The notes: a model not told the origin generated them from the letters alone. 44,613 nucleotides of DNA from Elusimicrobiota bacterium (GCA_016212825.1 JACRDS010000068.1:1-44613); one strand, 5' to 3'. Positions 1 to 8,647 are shown, counted from the first letter of the stretch. Program-made: numbers and translations.

Positions 1-70
1 ATGGAAGAGGTTGCTCCAGGCCAAGAACTTGAACGATCGGAGGTCGGAATAGGCTAGAATCAAATTCCAG

Positions 71-718
71 CTACGAGGTTACGCGGCGAATTTCCACACG
101 ACTCGGGGCACGGCCCTGGAAAGCGCCGGCGTCGATTATGACGCTCGGACCGGGGTCAAGGCCGACGACTTCCTCCGGACCAGCAACCCGCGCATTTACG
201 CCGCGGGAGACATCTGCCTGGCCGCCAAGTTCACCCACACGGCGGACGCCTCGGCGCGCATCGCCATCCAGAACGCCCTCTTCCTGGGCCGCAGGCGGAT
301 CAGCGCGCTGACCATCCCCTGGTGCACCTACACGGACCCGGAGATCGCCCACGTCGGCATGTACGAGAAGGACGCCGCGGAGAAAGGGATCCCGATCCAG
401 ACCTTCCTACAGGAGTTCAAAGACGTTGACCGCGCCGTCCTGGACGGCGAGAGCGAGGGCTTCATCAAGGTCCACGTGCGTCGAGGGACGGACCGGATAC
501 TCGGAGCCACCATCGTGGCCCGGCATGCCGGGGATATGATCGGCGAGCTGGCATTGGCCATGAGCGGAAGGCTGGGCCTCAAGACCATCTCCGCGACCAT
601 CCATCCCTATCCGACCCAGGCTGAATGCATCAAAAAGACGGGCGACGCCTTCAACCGCGCGCGCCTGACGCCTCTGCTAAAGGGCATGCTCGGAAAATGG
701 CTCCAGTTGGGGCTGTAG
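71..718 (+). pseudogene. 5'-truncated mercuric-reductase-like flavoprotein (C-terminal part)
   Basis: About 215 residues of a class I pyridine-nucleotide disulfide oxidoreductase of the mercuric reductase / dihydrolipoamide dehydrogenase type. Visible are the end of the FAD domain (IYAAGDIC, then KFTHTADASARIAIQNA) and the dimerisation domain (TIPWCTYTDPEIAHVG ... IHPYPTQAE). The family is normally 450-550 residues. Here the N-terminal FAD and NAD lobes and the redox CxxxxC are absent: the frame meets a TAG at 50-52, and no other frame in bases 1-70 continues the homology. An ATG at 359 exists but lies inside the dimerisation domain, so it is an unlikely natural start. I read it as a remnant left by a deletion or rearrangement with a breakpoint near base 55-75. 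No mer operon partners are visible. Its 3' end overlaps the convergent methyltransferase gene by 42 bp. Confidence 0.7.
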
Positions 719-1375
719 ACGTTCCCCAGACATGCGACGCGCACGCCGCGAGAGTCGAACGCCGACCTTCTTGACTGCCATGATATAGACGAAATCCTGG
801 GTTCCGCCGAAGGGCTTGCGGTGCTGCTCGCTGAGGCGGCGCAGCACCCTGAACCCCGGCCCCAACTCCCGGGTGAGACCCGCCGTGCTGTAACGCCGCA
901 CGGGCAGGCCGCTGCAACGCTCCGGACCCGTCGGCGCGAATGCCGCCAAGACCAGGAAACCTCCCGGCCTGAGGCAACGCCTCAAATTGCCCAGGTAGCG
1001 CTTCCTGTCGGCGGCGCGCGTCAAGAAGTGAAAGACGGCCCGGTCATGCCAGAGATCGACCTTCTGGTCCAGGCGGCAGTCCGTCAAATCCGCCCGAAGG
1101 AACTGCACGCCCGCTCCCGACGGCTCCAGGCGCTTCTTGACCTCGCGCAAGGCCGCGGCCGAAATGTCCACCAAGGTCAGCCGTCTCATTCCAGCCTTGA
1201 GCAAATGGTCGGCCAGATGCGAAGCGCCGGCTCCAGCATCCAGAATCTGCGCGTCCGGGGCGAGCCGCGCCGCGTGGATCAGGGCCAGAGAACTCGCGGG
1301 CCGCCTCTGCGTCCAGCTACGCTCTCCGGGCAACCGTGTCCTGTAGATTCTATCCCAGTGAGTTCTCCTTTGCAT
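677..1375 (-). CDS. class I SAM-dependent methyltransferase
   Basis: A 232-residue cytoplasmic methyltransferase of the Rossmann-fold class. Motif I is ILDAGAG at residues 44-50, the acidic end of beta-2 is TLVD at 67-70, motif II-like RADLTD is at 94-99, and DLWHDRAVFHFL (107-118) resembles post-motif II of TehB/UbiE-type small-molecule methyltransferases. The LRPGGFLVLAAF segment is the usual motif III region. The substrate cannot be read from the sequence. The start at 1375 is supported by a -10-like TAAGAT ending exactly 6 nt upstream, so the message is probably leaderless. The last residues after the methyltransferase fold are basic and overlap the convergent flavoprotein remnant. Confidence 0.85.
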   Translation of the reverse strand: MQRRTHWDRIYRTRLPGERSWTQRRPASSLALIHAARLAPDAQILDAGAGASHLADHLLKAGMRRLTLVDISAAALREVKKRLEPSGAGVQFLRADLTDCRLDQKVDLWHDRAVFHFLTRAADRKRYLGNLRRCLRPGGFLVLAAFAPTGPERCSGLPVRRYSTAGLTRELGPGFRVLRRLSEQHRKPFGGTQDFVYIMAVKKVGVRLSRRARRMSGERLQPQLEPFSEHAL

Positions 1376-1381
1376 GCGGTC

Positions 1382-1387
1382 ATCTTA
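1382..1387 (-). promoter_or_regulatory. -10 box of leaderless promoter for the methyltransferase
   Basis: TAAGAT on the minus strand, separated from the ATG at 1375 by exactly 6 nt. That places the expected +1 on the A of the start codon. No convincing -35 is seen. Confidence 0.45.
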
Positions 1388-1689
1388 TCAAAAGTCGACT
1401 CAACATCTGACCTTGCGGATGGAGTCTTTGTCCCCGGGCGCATAACCTTACGATATAGCGGTTGACAGAGAACTTGTTCACACCCGCGTTTCGTCGCGTT
1501 CCAGCTTGGCGATGGTGTTGTGGTCGAGACGGGTCATTGTGGCGAAACTCGGCTATCGCAACACCGAGCCGCTTGCGAAGGTAGCGAAGCCGGGCCCCGA
1601 GTGTGGCCCTGGAGAGGTCCGGAATAAGACGGGGAAATAGTCCGTTTGATCACGAGTTCGGTCCCCCGATCTGCCCCAGATTTTTAGTC

Positions 1690-1718
1690 TTGACTTGGTG
1701 TAACACTTCTGATACACT
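1690..1718 (+). promoter_or_regulatory. promoter of the toxin-antitoxin pair
   Basis: TTGACT at 1690-1695, a 17-bp spacer, TACACT at 1713-1718, then exactly 6 nt to the ATG at 1725. This is a near-ideal sigma-70-type promoter with no room for a 5' leader. The promoter abuts the antitoxin start, a natural place for autoregulation by the RHH protein. Confidence 0.75.
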
Positions 1719-1724
1719 TTTAGC

Positions 1725-1952
1725 ATGCCCAGCCTGAACCCAAGAGTGAACGTTGTTTTGGAAAAGCCACTGTTCTTGACGTTGAAGAAGCTGGCGACGA
1801 AGGATGGCGTGTCTTTATCCACCAAAGTCCGCGATCTGATTCGCGAGGCGTTGGAGGAATATGAAGAGGCCTTCCTGGTTGGCGTGGCCCGGGAGCGCGC
1901 CAAGACCTTCAAGCGCGCGCAGGCCTTGACCCACGAACAGGTCTGGAAGTAA
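1725..1952 (+). CDS. ribbon-helix-helix antitoxin
   Basis: A 75-residue protein. The N-terminal strand (NPRVNVVLEKPL) and two helices (FLTLKKLATKDG, STKVRDLIREALEEYEE) fit a CopG/RelB-type RHH DNA-binding fold, in which a dimer's strands insert into the major groove. The C-terminal tail ending LTHEQVWK resembles the toxin-wrapping tail of RelB-family antitoxins. The TAA stop overlaps the toxin ATG by one base (TAATG at 1950-1954), the usual translational coupling of type II modules. The operon promoter at 1690-1718 is probably repressed by the antitoxin or the complex; this is inferred from the family. Confidence 0.8.
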   Translation: MPSLNPRVNVVLEKPLFLTLKKLATKDGVSLSTKVRDLIREALEEYEEAFLVGVARERAKTFKRAQALTHEQVWK

Positions 1953-2245
1953 TGTTTTTCCTTGTCTACCATCCTCTGGTAGCTAGGGATATCATCAGCA
2001 TCAACCGGGACATCCGGCAACGTCTCGCAAAAGCCATTCCAGAACGCCTATCTTCCCACCCGGAATCCTACGGTAAGCCATTGCGCGGGGATTTGGCCGG
2101 CTATTGGACTCTGCGTGTGGGCGATTATCGGGTGGTGTATAGGGTCGTCAAGCATGAAGTCTGGATATTCGCTATCATCAACCGACGCGATGTTTATTCT
2201 GAGGTGATGAATAGACTGTCGTGGGGCGCATCGGCACAGTCATGA
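1952..2245 (+). CDS. RelE/ParE-family toxin
   Basis: A 97-residue protein of the RelE fold. Family features are the N-terminal VYHPLVARDI strand-helix, the central segment GKPLRGDLAGYWTLRVGDYRVVYRV (residues about 46-70; only short parts are diagnostic: LRGDLAGYW and DYRVVY), and the terminal INRRDVYSEV, which matches the HRxxVY tail of RelE toxins. Most such proteins are ribosome-dependent mRNA endonucleases, while ParE relatives target gyrase; the sequence alone does not decide between them. It is translated from an ATG overlapping the antitoxin stop. The final SWGASAQS extends past the usual family end. Confidence 0.82.
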   Translation: MFFLVYHPLVARDIISINRDIRQRLAKAIPERLSSHPESYGKPLRGDLAGYWTLRVGDYRVVYRVVKHEVWIFAIINRRDVYSEVMNRLSWGASAQS

Positions 2246-2319
2246 TTGAGCATAAGCCAGGTTCTAACACTGTCTAACCAGGGACCCCAGCTTCCCTCAC
2301 CCCGCCTGCCGAGTCGGGC

Positions 2320-5300
2320 TCAGTGCCGGCCCGCGAGCACCCGCAGCGCCTCCACGATCTGGGCCGGCTCCGCGGGTTTGGTCAGGTAGAGCTGGAAGCC
2401 GGCTTCCAGGGCCCTGAGGCGGTCTTCTTCCTGAGCCATGGCGGTCAGCGCGGCCGCCGGCACGGAGCGGAGCTTGCCGCCGCGGTCGCGCACCCGGCGC
2501 AGCAGGGTGCAGCCGTCCTCCCCGGGCAGGGCGATATCGAAGAGGAGCAGGTCCGGCTCGGCCGCCTGGTCCAGGCTCGCCATGGCCGCCTGGGCGTCGG
2601 CCGCGCTCCGGACCCGGGCGCCGCAGCGGGAGAGCACCTGCACCAGGAGCTGGCGCGCGTCCGCCTCGTCCTCCACGACGAGGATGTCCAGCCCGGCCAG
2701 GGTGTGGCTGGCGGGCTGGGCCTGCGACGAGGCGGCGCCCTCCTCTCCCTCCGGCGGCCAGGCGGTCGCGGGCAGGCGGACCGTGAAGACGGCGCCGGAG
2801 CCTTCGCCCGCGCTTTCGGCGGAGACCCTCCCGTCGTGGAGCTCCACCAGGCGCTTGACGATGGCCAGCCCCAGCCCCAGGCCGCGGTGCTCGCGGATGA
2901 GGGGGTCTTCGCCCTGGCGGAAGGGCTCGAAGAGGTGCGGGATGAAATGGGCCGGGATGCCCTTGCCCTTGTCCCGGACCTCCACGACGGCCAGGCCTTC
3001 GTCCCGGCGCAGGGACACCCCGATCTCCTCGTCGTCCGGGGAGAACTTCATGGCGTTGTGCAGGAGGTTCCAGAAGACCTGCTGGAGCCTGCCGGCGTCC
3101 CCCTTGATGCCGACCTGGCTCTGCAGGTCGAGCGCGAACCGGATCCCGCGGACCCCGGCGATCTGCTCCAGGGACCGGCAGACCGACTCCAGGATCGGGC
3201 CCAGCTCCAGCCCGCTGCGGGTCATGTTGAACTGCCCGCGCGAGAGGCTCGAGATGTCGATGAGGTCCTCCACGATCTGGCGCTGGGACTGCATGTTGCG
3301 CTGGATGATGTCCAGGGCGTTCTGGCGCTCCTCCTCGGCGAGCTTGCCCGAGCGCAGCAGCCAGCTCCAGCCCATGATGGCGGTCAGCGGGGTGCGCAGT
3401 TCGTGGGAGACGATGGCCAGGAAGTCGTCCTTGGCCTTGTTGGCGATCTCGGCCTCGGCGCGGGCGGCGCGCTCGTTCTCGAGCAGGCGCGACCTCTCGG
3501 CCTCGGCCCGCACCCGGGTCGTGACGTCGCGGAAGCTCCACACGCGCCCCACGACCCTCCCCTCCAGGAGTTGGGGCTGGGAATAGCGCTCGATGACGCG
3601 TCCGTCCTTGAACTCCAGGATGTCGAAGCTCTCCCTCTCCGGCTGGCTGTAGAGCTCGCGCACCTTGGCTAGGAACTCCTCCGGCTGGGTCAGCTGGTCG
3701 AGGACGTAGGCGAGCAGGCGGTCGTCGTCGCGCGTGGCGGCCAGTTCCGACGGTATGCTCCAGATGCGCAGGAAGCGCTGGTTGAAGTTCGTGACCTTGC
3801 CTTCGCGGTCCACCACCAGGGTCCCGTCGGCGGTGGATTCCAGGGTCGCCTGGAGCTGGGACAGGGAGAGCCTGCGGGCCTCCTCCGCCTGCTTGCGTTC
3901 GGTGATGTCCAAAAAGGCGCCGACGATCCCCGCGACCCGGTCGTTCTCATCGCGGAACACGTCCTTGGCATAGATGACCGGGCGGTCCCGTCCGTCCTTG
4001 TCCCTCACCTTGAACTCATAGACCTGGCGGGCGGGATGGCGCAGCAGCTCCAGGTCCTTCTCGTGGTAGATCCGCGCGTCCTCGCCGGGCCAGAGCTCGT
4101 AGACGGTCTTCCCCTCCAGGTCCTCGGAGGCGACGCCCATCAGGTCGGAGAAGGCGCGGTTGCAGCCCAGATACCGGCCTTCCGGGTCCTTGTAGAACAC
4201 GGGCGTGGGGATGGCGGAGAGCAGGGCCTCGGTGAAGCGCAGAGACTTCTTGAGGAGCAGATGCGCCGTCTCCAGCGACTCCTCCGCGAGTTTTCGGTCC
4301 GAGATGTCTTTCATGGTCACGATGAAGTCCAAGATCTCGCCACGCTCTCCGCGGCGGCAGGCGGGGCTTAGGACCACGGGGAACCTTTTCCCGTTCTTCC
4401 GCATGAAGATCAGCTCGGTCTCCGCGAGCTCGCCGCGCAGCATCTTGGCGAAGGACTCCTCTATCCGCGCGCGGTGCTCGGGGGGCCAGATCGGGAAGGG
4501 CGGCTCCTGGCCAAGGAGCTCAGCCTCGGAGTAGCCGGTCATCTCGGCGAAGGCCGCGTTGGTCATGACGCGTCGGCCGCTCTTGTCGATGACGCACAGG
4601 CCCTCGCGCATGGACTGGACCAGGCTGGTCATGAAGGCGCTCTTCTCGCGCAGCGCCTCCTCCACGCGCTTGCGCTCGCTGACGTCCTCGATCTGGGAGA
4701 TGTAGTGGAGGGGCTCGCCTTCCGGCGAGCGCACCACGGAGGTGTTGAGATGGGCCCAGACGTAATGCCCGTCCTTGTGGCGATAGCGCTTCTCGGCCCG
4801 CATGAAGGGGATCTCTCCGGCCAGCAGGCGGCGCGCCTCTGCGAGGTTCTTGGGAAGGTCGTCGGGATGGGTCAGCTCCTGGAAGGTGGTCCGGCACAGC
4901 TCCTCCTCGCCGTAGCCCAGCATCGCGCAGAGGGCCGGGTTGGCGCGCAGCCAACGGCCGTCGACGGCCACCAGCGCCATGCCGATGGGCGCCAGCTCGA
5001 AGGCGTGGCGGAAGCGCTCCTCGCTGTCCCGCAGGGTCGCCTCCGCCTGCTTGCGCCCGGTGACGTCCGCGGCCCAGCCCGTCACGCCCCTGACCCGGCC
5101 GCCCGGGCCGCGGCGGGGCGAGAAGCACATCTCCAAGGTGCGGCCCCGGATCTGGATGGCCGCGCAGAAGATCCTGCCGGCCAGGGCCTCGCGGATGAGT
5201 TCGGCAGCGCGCGGGATGCCCATATGCAGCTCCAGGACGCTGCGGCCCACCGCCGCCGCGGGCTTGAGACGGAGCTCCTCAGCCAGCCCTCCGGCCAGGA

Positions 5301-5421
5301 GCGTGATCCTGCCGCGGGAATCCAGCTCGAAGAGCATGACCGGCGCGTGGGCCACCGCGGCCGATAGGCCGGCGGCCTCTTTGGTCTTGCGGCCCGGGGG
5401 GCGGCGAGAGGGCTTCTTCAT
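2320..5421 (-). CDS. soluble hybrid sensor histidine kinase with five PAS domains
   Basis: About 1,033 residues without a membrane segment. Order: five PAS/PAC modules (roughly 20-125, 135-250, 260-376, 395-510, 520-636), each closed by a D-[IV]-[ST]-x-R linker such as IEDVSERK or LDITERK; HisKA with the phospho-accepting His near 673 in SHELRTPL; HATPase with N-box LLHNAMKFS, G1 DKGKGIP and G2 GLGLGLAIVKRLVELH; and a C-terminal receiver with phospho-Asp near 962 (LLLFDIALPGEDG) and KPAEP. It should sense a cytoplasmic cue and relay phosphate internally; no Hpt domain or partner regulator is adjacent. I chose the ATG at 5421 over the TTG two codons upstream. A -10-like TAGGAT lies on the minus strand at 5455-5450. 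The gene is convergent with the toxin. Confidence 0.92.
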   Translation of the reverse strand: MKKPSRRPPGRKTKEAAGLSAAVAHAPVMLFELDSRGRITLLAGGLAEELRLKPAAAVGRSVLELHMGIPRAAELIREALAGRIFCAAIQIRGRTLEMCFSPRRGPGGRVRGVTGWAADVTGRKQAEATLRDSEERFRHAFELAPIGMALVAVDGRWLRANPALCAMLGYGEEELCRTTFQELTHPDDLPKNLAEARRLLAGEIPFMRAEKRYRHKDGHYVWAHLNTSVVRSPEGEPLHYISQIEDVSERKRVEEALREKSAFMTSLVQSMREGLCVIDKSGRRVMTNAAFAEMTGYSEAELLGQEPPFPIWPPEHRARIEESFAKMLRGELAETELIFMRKNGKRFPVVLSPACRRGERGEILDFIVTMKDISDRKLAEESLETAHLLLKKSLRFTEALLSAIPTPVFYKDPEGRYLGCNRAFSDLMGVASEDLEGKTVYELWPGEDARIYHEKDLELLRHPARQVYEFKVRDKDGRDRPVIYAKDVFRDENDRVAGIVGAFLDITERKQAEEARRLSLSQLQATLESTADGTLVVDREGKVTNFNQRFLRIWSIPSELAATRDDDRLLAYVLDQLTQPEEFLAKVRELYSQPERESFDILEFKDGRVIERYSQPQLLEGRVVGRVWSFRDVTTRVRAEAERSRLLENERAARAEAEIANKAKDDFLAIVSHELRTPLTAIMGWSWLLRSGKLAEEERQNALDIIQRNMQSQRQIVEDLIDISSLSRGQFNMTRSGLELGPILESVCRSLEQIAGVRGIRFALDLQSQVGIKGDAGRLQQVFWNLLHNAMKFSPDDEEIGVSLRRDEGLAVVEVRDKGKGIPAHFIPHLFEPFRQGEDPLIREHRGLGLGLAIVKRLVELHDGRVSAESAGEGSGAVFTVRLPATAWPPEGEEGAASSQAQPASHTLAGLDILVVEDEADARQLLVQVLSRCGARVRSAADAQAAMASLDQAAEPDLLLFDIALPGEDGCTLLRRVRDRGGKLRSVPAAALTAMAQEEDRLRALEAGFQLYLTKPAEPAQIVEALRVLAGRH

Positions 5422-5549
5422 GGGCAAGTGGCGGCGGACCCCGAATCAAATCCTAGCATGTCGCCGAGCAAACCGGCAAGCCGGCTCCGGCTTGTGCCAT
5501 TCGCGGCGCCCGGCAGTTTGCTAAGATGAGCCCGAGGAGGAGGTCCGAC

Positions 5550-6593
5550 ATGAGCCAAGCCCGCGGCTACGCCGCCCAAGACGCGAAGTCCCCCCTGGCT
5601 CCCTTCCGGTTCGCGCGCCGCCAGCCCGGCGCCCGCGACGTCCATATCCGCATCCTCTACTGCGGCATCTGCCACTCCGACATCCACCAGGTCCGCGACG
5701 AATGGGGCAGCTCGACCTACCCCATGGTGCCGGGCCACGAGATCGTGGGCGAGGTCACGCGGGTCGGCGCCCAGGTGCGCCGATTCAAGGCCGGCGACCT
5801 GGCCGGGGTCGGCTGCATGGTGGATTCCTGCCGCGCCTGTCCCAGCTGCCAGGCGGGCCTCGAGCAGCACTGCCAAAAGCACGTCTCCTTCACCTACAAC
5901 GGCACGGAGCAGGACCTCAAGACCCCGACTTTCGGCGGCTATTCCTCGGACATCGTGGTGGCGGAGCGCTTCGTCCTCAAGGTCGAGCCGGGCCTGCCGC
6001 TGGAGCGCGTGGCGCCGCTCTTGTGCGCGGGCATCACCACCTATTCCCCCCTCAAGCGCTGGAAAGCGGGGCCGGGACGCCGCGTGGCCGTGCGGGGAGT
6101 CGGCGGTCTGGGCCACATGGCGGTCAAGCTCGCCGCAGCCATGGGCGCCGAGGTCACGGTCCTGAGCGGCTCCAAGTCCAAGGGCCCGGATGCCAAGCGC
6201 CTGGGCGCGCACGAGTTCGTCCTCACCTCCCGGGACGGGGCCCTGGCCCGGCTCGCGGGCCGCTTCGACCTCATCATCGACACGGTCTGCGCCCCGCACG
6301 ACGTCAACGAGATGCTGGGCCTGCTCAAGGTGGAGGGCGCCCTGGTCCTGGTGGGCGCCTCGCCCAAGCCCCTGGAGGTCGGCGCCTTCCCCCTCATCGT
6401 CGGCCGCCGCATCCTGGCCGGTTCGCTCATCGGCGGCATCGCCGAGACCCAGGAGATGCTCGACTTCTGCGCCAGGCACAAGACCCTCTGCGACGTGGAG
6501 GTCATCGCCATGAAGGACGTCAACAAGGCCTATGAGCGGGTCATCCGGGGAGACGTGCGCTACCGCTTCTCCATAGACCTCGCGACCCTCTAG
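5550..6593 (+). CDS. zinc-dependent alcohol dehydrogenase (MDR superfamily, YahK/CAD-like)
   Basis: A 347-residue cytoplasmic NAD(P)-dependent alcohol/aldehyde dehydrogenase. Catalytic-zinc ligands are visible in CGICHSD, PGHE and APLLCAG. The structural-zinc lobe has the four cysteines of CMVDSCRACPSCQAGLEQHC. The nucleotide fold has GVGGLGHMAVKLA. The order and spacing match the YahK/cinnamyl-alcohol-dehydrogenase-like branch, which reduces aldehydes. The start at 5550 is preferred to the in-frame ATG at 5526 because a strong GAGGAGGAGG (5534-5543) sits 6 nt before it, while the upstream ATG lies inside a possible -10 (TAAGAT, 5522-5527). The glycosyltransferase follows after 6 bp, suggesting one transcript, although no functional link is obvious. 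Confidence 0.92.
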   Translation: MSQARGYAAQDAKSPLAPFRFARRQPGARDVHIRILYCGICHSDIHQVRDEWGSSTYPMVPGHEIVGEVTRVGAQVRRFKAGDLAGVGCMVDSCRACPSCQAGLEQHCQKHVSFTYNGTEQDLKTPTFGGYSSDIVVAERFVLKVEPGLPLERVAPLLCAGITTYSPLKRWKAGPGRRVAVRGVGGLGHMAVKLAAAMGAEVTVLSGSKSKGPDAKRLGAHEFVLTSRDGALARLAGRFDLIIDTVCAPHDVNEMLGLLKVEGALVLVGASPKPLEVGAFPLIVGRRILAGSLIGGIAETQEMLDFCARHKTLCDVEVIAMKDVNKAYERVIRGDVRYRFSIDLATL

Positions 6594-6599
6594 GACCGG

Positions 6600-7712
6600 A
6601 TGGGGGCTCTCAAGGACGCGGCCAAGAGCTTCGAGCGCGCGGGCAGCGCGGCCCTGCGCTCCCTTCTGCGCGCCGTCCTGCCCGCGCCCAGGCCGGTCCC
6701 AGGGCCGCTCGACTGCGCGGCCGTGCGGCGGGTGCTCATCGTCCGGCAGGACAGCCGCCTGGGCAACCTCCTGCTGTTGACTCCTCTGCTCAAGGCCATC
6801 CGGGAGGCCTTCCCGTCGTCCCGCGCCGACATCCTGGTCTCCGACGCTTATGGGGATATCCTGCGTGGCAATCCTAACCTCGACGGGCAATTCGTCCTGC
6901 CCAAGGCCATGTTCTGGCCGGACCCGTCCTTGCCCCCCCGCCTGTTCCTCGAGCTGCGCGGCCGCCGCTACGACCTGGCTTTCGACGCCTCGGCCATGCA
7001 CGCCTTCTCCCTCTCCAGCGCGCTCATCACCGCCCTCTGCGGGGCGGCTCGGACCGTCGGCTTCGACCGCGGCGACGCCCGGGTCTTCCTCAACGCCCCC
7101 GTGCCGCCGCCGGCCCTGCCCCGACACGAGACCTCGATCCAGCTCGGCCTGCTCAGGCACCTGGTCCCCGGTCCCGACGACGCGGCCAAGCCGGAGTGCC
7201 ATCTCGGCGGCGAGGAGCGCGCCGAGGGCCGCGCCCTCTGGTCGTCCTGGGGGCTGGACCCGGACAGCGTCGCCCTCTTCGTGGGCGCGCGCGCGGAGAA
7301 GCGCTGGCCTCTGGAGAGCTTCCTGGGCCTGGCGGGGCGCATCGGTGCGGCGGGCCGGCGCTGCATCATCTTCGCCGGGCCGGCGGAGAAGGCTCTGGTC
7401 GAGGGGCTGGGGCTCCCGGCAGGGGCTTTTCTGGCCCCGTCTCTGCCCCTGCGGCGCTTCGCCGCCGCTCTGGCCCAGGCCCGCGCCGTGGTCACGGCGG
7501 ACACGGGCCCCATGCACCTGGCCGTGGCCCTCGGAGTCCCGACCGTGGAGCTCTTCATCGGCAGCGCGGCCTGGAGCAGCGAGCCCTGGCGCTACGGCTA
7601 CGTCCACCTGCCCGGCCACCGCGTCATCGAGGCCGGGAGCCGCGACCTCCCGGTCGACGAGGTCTGGTCGGTCCTGCACAACCTGGTGTCAGGCCTCAAC
7701 TTATCGGAATAA
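6600..7712 (+). CDS. glycosyltransferase family 9 (heptosyltransferase-like)
   Basis: A 370-residue GT-B enzyme of the ADP-heptose:LPS heptosyltransferase family, acting at the inner face of the cytoplasmic membrane on lipid-linked core oligosaccharide. The N-terminal acceptor lobe carries VLIVRQDSRLGNLLLLTPLL (about 44-63). The C-terminal donor lobe has FVGARAEKRWPLESF and VVTADTGPMHLAVALGVPTV, the family signature. Its presence implies an outer membrane with LPS-like glycans. The last eight residues (VSGLNLSE) and the stop codon are encoded by the left inverted copy of the REP-like repeat flanking the transposase, so the native C-terminus was probably replaced at insertion. No clear ribosome-binding site precedes the ATG; coupling to the upstream dehydrogenase is likely. 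Confidence 0.9.
   Translation: MGALKDAAKSFERAGSAALRSLLRAVLPAPRPVPGPLDCAAVRRVLIVRQDSRLGNLLLLTPLLKAIREAFPSSRADILVSDAYGDILRGNPNLDGQFVLPKAMFWPDPSLPPRLFLELRGRRYDLAFDASAMHAFSLSSALITALCGAARTVGFDRGDARVFLNAPVPPPALPRHETSIQLGLLRHLVPGPDDAAKPECHLGGEERAEGRALWSSWGLDPDSVALFVGARAEKRWPLESFLGLAGRIGAAGRRCIIFAGPAEKALVEGLGLPAGAFLAPSLPLRRFAAALAQARAVVTADTGPMHLAVALGVPTVELFIGSAAWSSEPWRYGYVHLPGHRVIEAGSRDLPVDEVWSVLHNLVSGLNLSE
7685..7707 (+). repeat. left inverted copy of REP-like element (RAYT-associated)
   Basis: Begins GGTGTCAGGCCTCAACTTAT and matches the reverse complement of 8648-8670 at 22 of 23 positions; the sole difference is the C/T at 7705. It overlaps the last codons of the GT9 gene. It shares GGTGTCAGGC with the isolated hairpin at 21697-21770. 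Confidence 0.8.
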
Positions 7713-7790
7713 TCGGCCGTCCTGTCCTTTGTCGGCCTCAGGTATTGAATCCACTTGGGAACTTTTTTCTGCCTGAATCGTATGAATATC

Positions 7791-8645
7791 ATGGGCCGCA
7801 GACCTCGGATCCACTTTCCCGGTGCCATCTACCACGTCACCACGCGCGGGAACGAGGGACGGGCGATATTCTTGGAGGAGGCGGATCGCCCCCGTTTCTT
7901 TGGGATATTGGCCGAGGAGAAGGCGCGCTCGCGCTTCCAGTTATTCGCTCATTGCCTTATGTCCAACCACCTGCATCTGCTCCTGCGTGTAGCGCAAGTC
8001 TCCCTCAGCGTAATCATGCAACGCATCCTTACGAGATATTCCTGCCGCATCAATGCCCGGAGAAGGGTGCATGGGCACCTTTTCCAAGGGAGATTCAAAG
8101 ATGCCCTGTGTCAAGATGACAGCTATTTCCGGGAACTCCTCCGCTATATTCATATGAATCCAGTGAGGGCGGGGGTTGTCTCCGACCCTTCCGAGTGGAC
8201 CTGGTCCGGTCACCTCGATTACACTGGAGCTCGCAACGATGGACTGATCGACACGCGATTCGGGCTCTCCCTATTCCATCCGGATGCCTCCCAAGCGCGC
8301 CGCTGCTACTTGGACTTCTTGGAGCGGTGTCCTGTGGGCGCAGACGCAATCCCCTCTCCTCCCGAGAAAGCCGCTCAGCCCCTGGCTCACGAGGATGCCA
8401 TCCTCGAGGGACCGGGCATCTGCGATGCTGCGCTCATTCAGGACATGGAGACTCTGGGCCGACAGATTGCTCGGTCTACAGGCGTCAGCTTGGAAGCTTT
8501 GAGGAGTCCTAGTAGGAACAGGACTGCCAGCGCCGCCAGAAGGGACTTGGTCCGCTTGTCATTGAGCGAAGGCATCGGGACTTGCGAGATTGCACGGTTT
8601 CTCGGCAGAACCCCATCATTCGTCTACAAGGCTTCATGCCAATAA
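7791..8645 (+). CDS. REP-associated tyrosine transposase (Y1/IS200-like, RAYT)
   Basis: A 284-residue HUH-superfamily nuclease. It opens with the family signature RRPRIHFPGAIYHVTTRGN, has the metal-binding HUH motif HLH at residues 60-62 in SNHLHLLLR, and a candidate catalytic Tyr83 in TRYSCRIN, followed by HGHLFQGRFK and YIHMNPVRAG. The C-terminal part (about 255-284, EGIGTCEIARFLGRTPSFVY) looks like a helix-turn-helix, as in longer RAYTs. Such enzymes nick and mobilise short hairpin REP sequences rather than classical IS ends. The gene lies between inverted REP-like copies at 7685-7707 and 8648-8690. In-frame starts exist upstream (TTG 7755, ATG 7782), but the family N-terminus favours 7791. 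It is lower in GC than its neighbours, which suggests acquisition. Confidence 0.88.
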   Translation: MGRRPRIHFPGAIYHVTTRGNEGRAIFLEEADRPRFFGILAEEKARSRFQLFAHCLMSNHLHLLLRVAQVSLSVIMQRILTRYSCRINARRRVHGHLFQGRFKDALCQDDSYFRELLRYIHMNPVRAGVVSDPSEWTWSGHLDYTGARNDGLIDTRFGLSLFHPDASQARRCYLDFLERCPVGADAIPSPPEKAAQPLAHEDAILEGPGICDAALIQDMETLGRQIARSTGVSLEALRSPSRNRTASAARRDLVRLSLSEGIGTCEIARFLGRTPSFVYKASCQ

Positions 8646-8647
8646 GT

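Larger units (their letters stand above)
1376..1724. other. 349-bp intergenic region without a recognisable gene
   Basis: The region holds the two divergent promoters (methyltransferase at its left edge, toxin-antitoxin at its right edge). Between about 1480 and 1680, minus-strand reading gives short stop-separated peptides such as SGDRTRDQTDYFPVLF and LDHNTIAKLERDET. The second looks like a fragment of a small DNA-binding or regulatory protein. None has a plausible start and full domain, so I treat this as possible gene debris. No tRNA or clear terminator is seen. Confidence 0.35.

Noticed and set aside
1-718. Mercury-resistance locus
   Set aside because: Only a truncated C-terminal flavoprotein is present, with no merR, merT, merP or catalytic cysteine region.
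5526-5549. Earlier ATG for the alcohol dehydrogenase
   Set aside because: No ribosome-binding site, and the ATG overlaps a -10-like sequence. The ATG at 5550 has a strong GAGGAGGAGG.
5418-7679. Minus-strand open frame (753 codons) opposite the dehydrogenase and glycosyltransferase
   Set aside because: Shadow of two genes with full family signatures; composition is typical of antisense.
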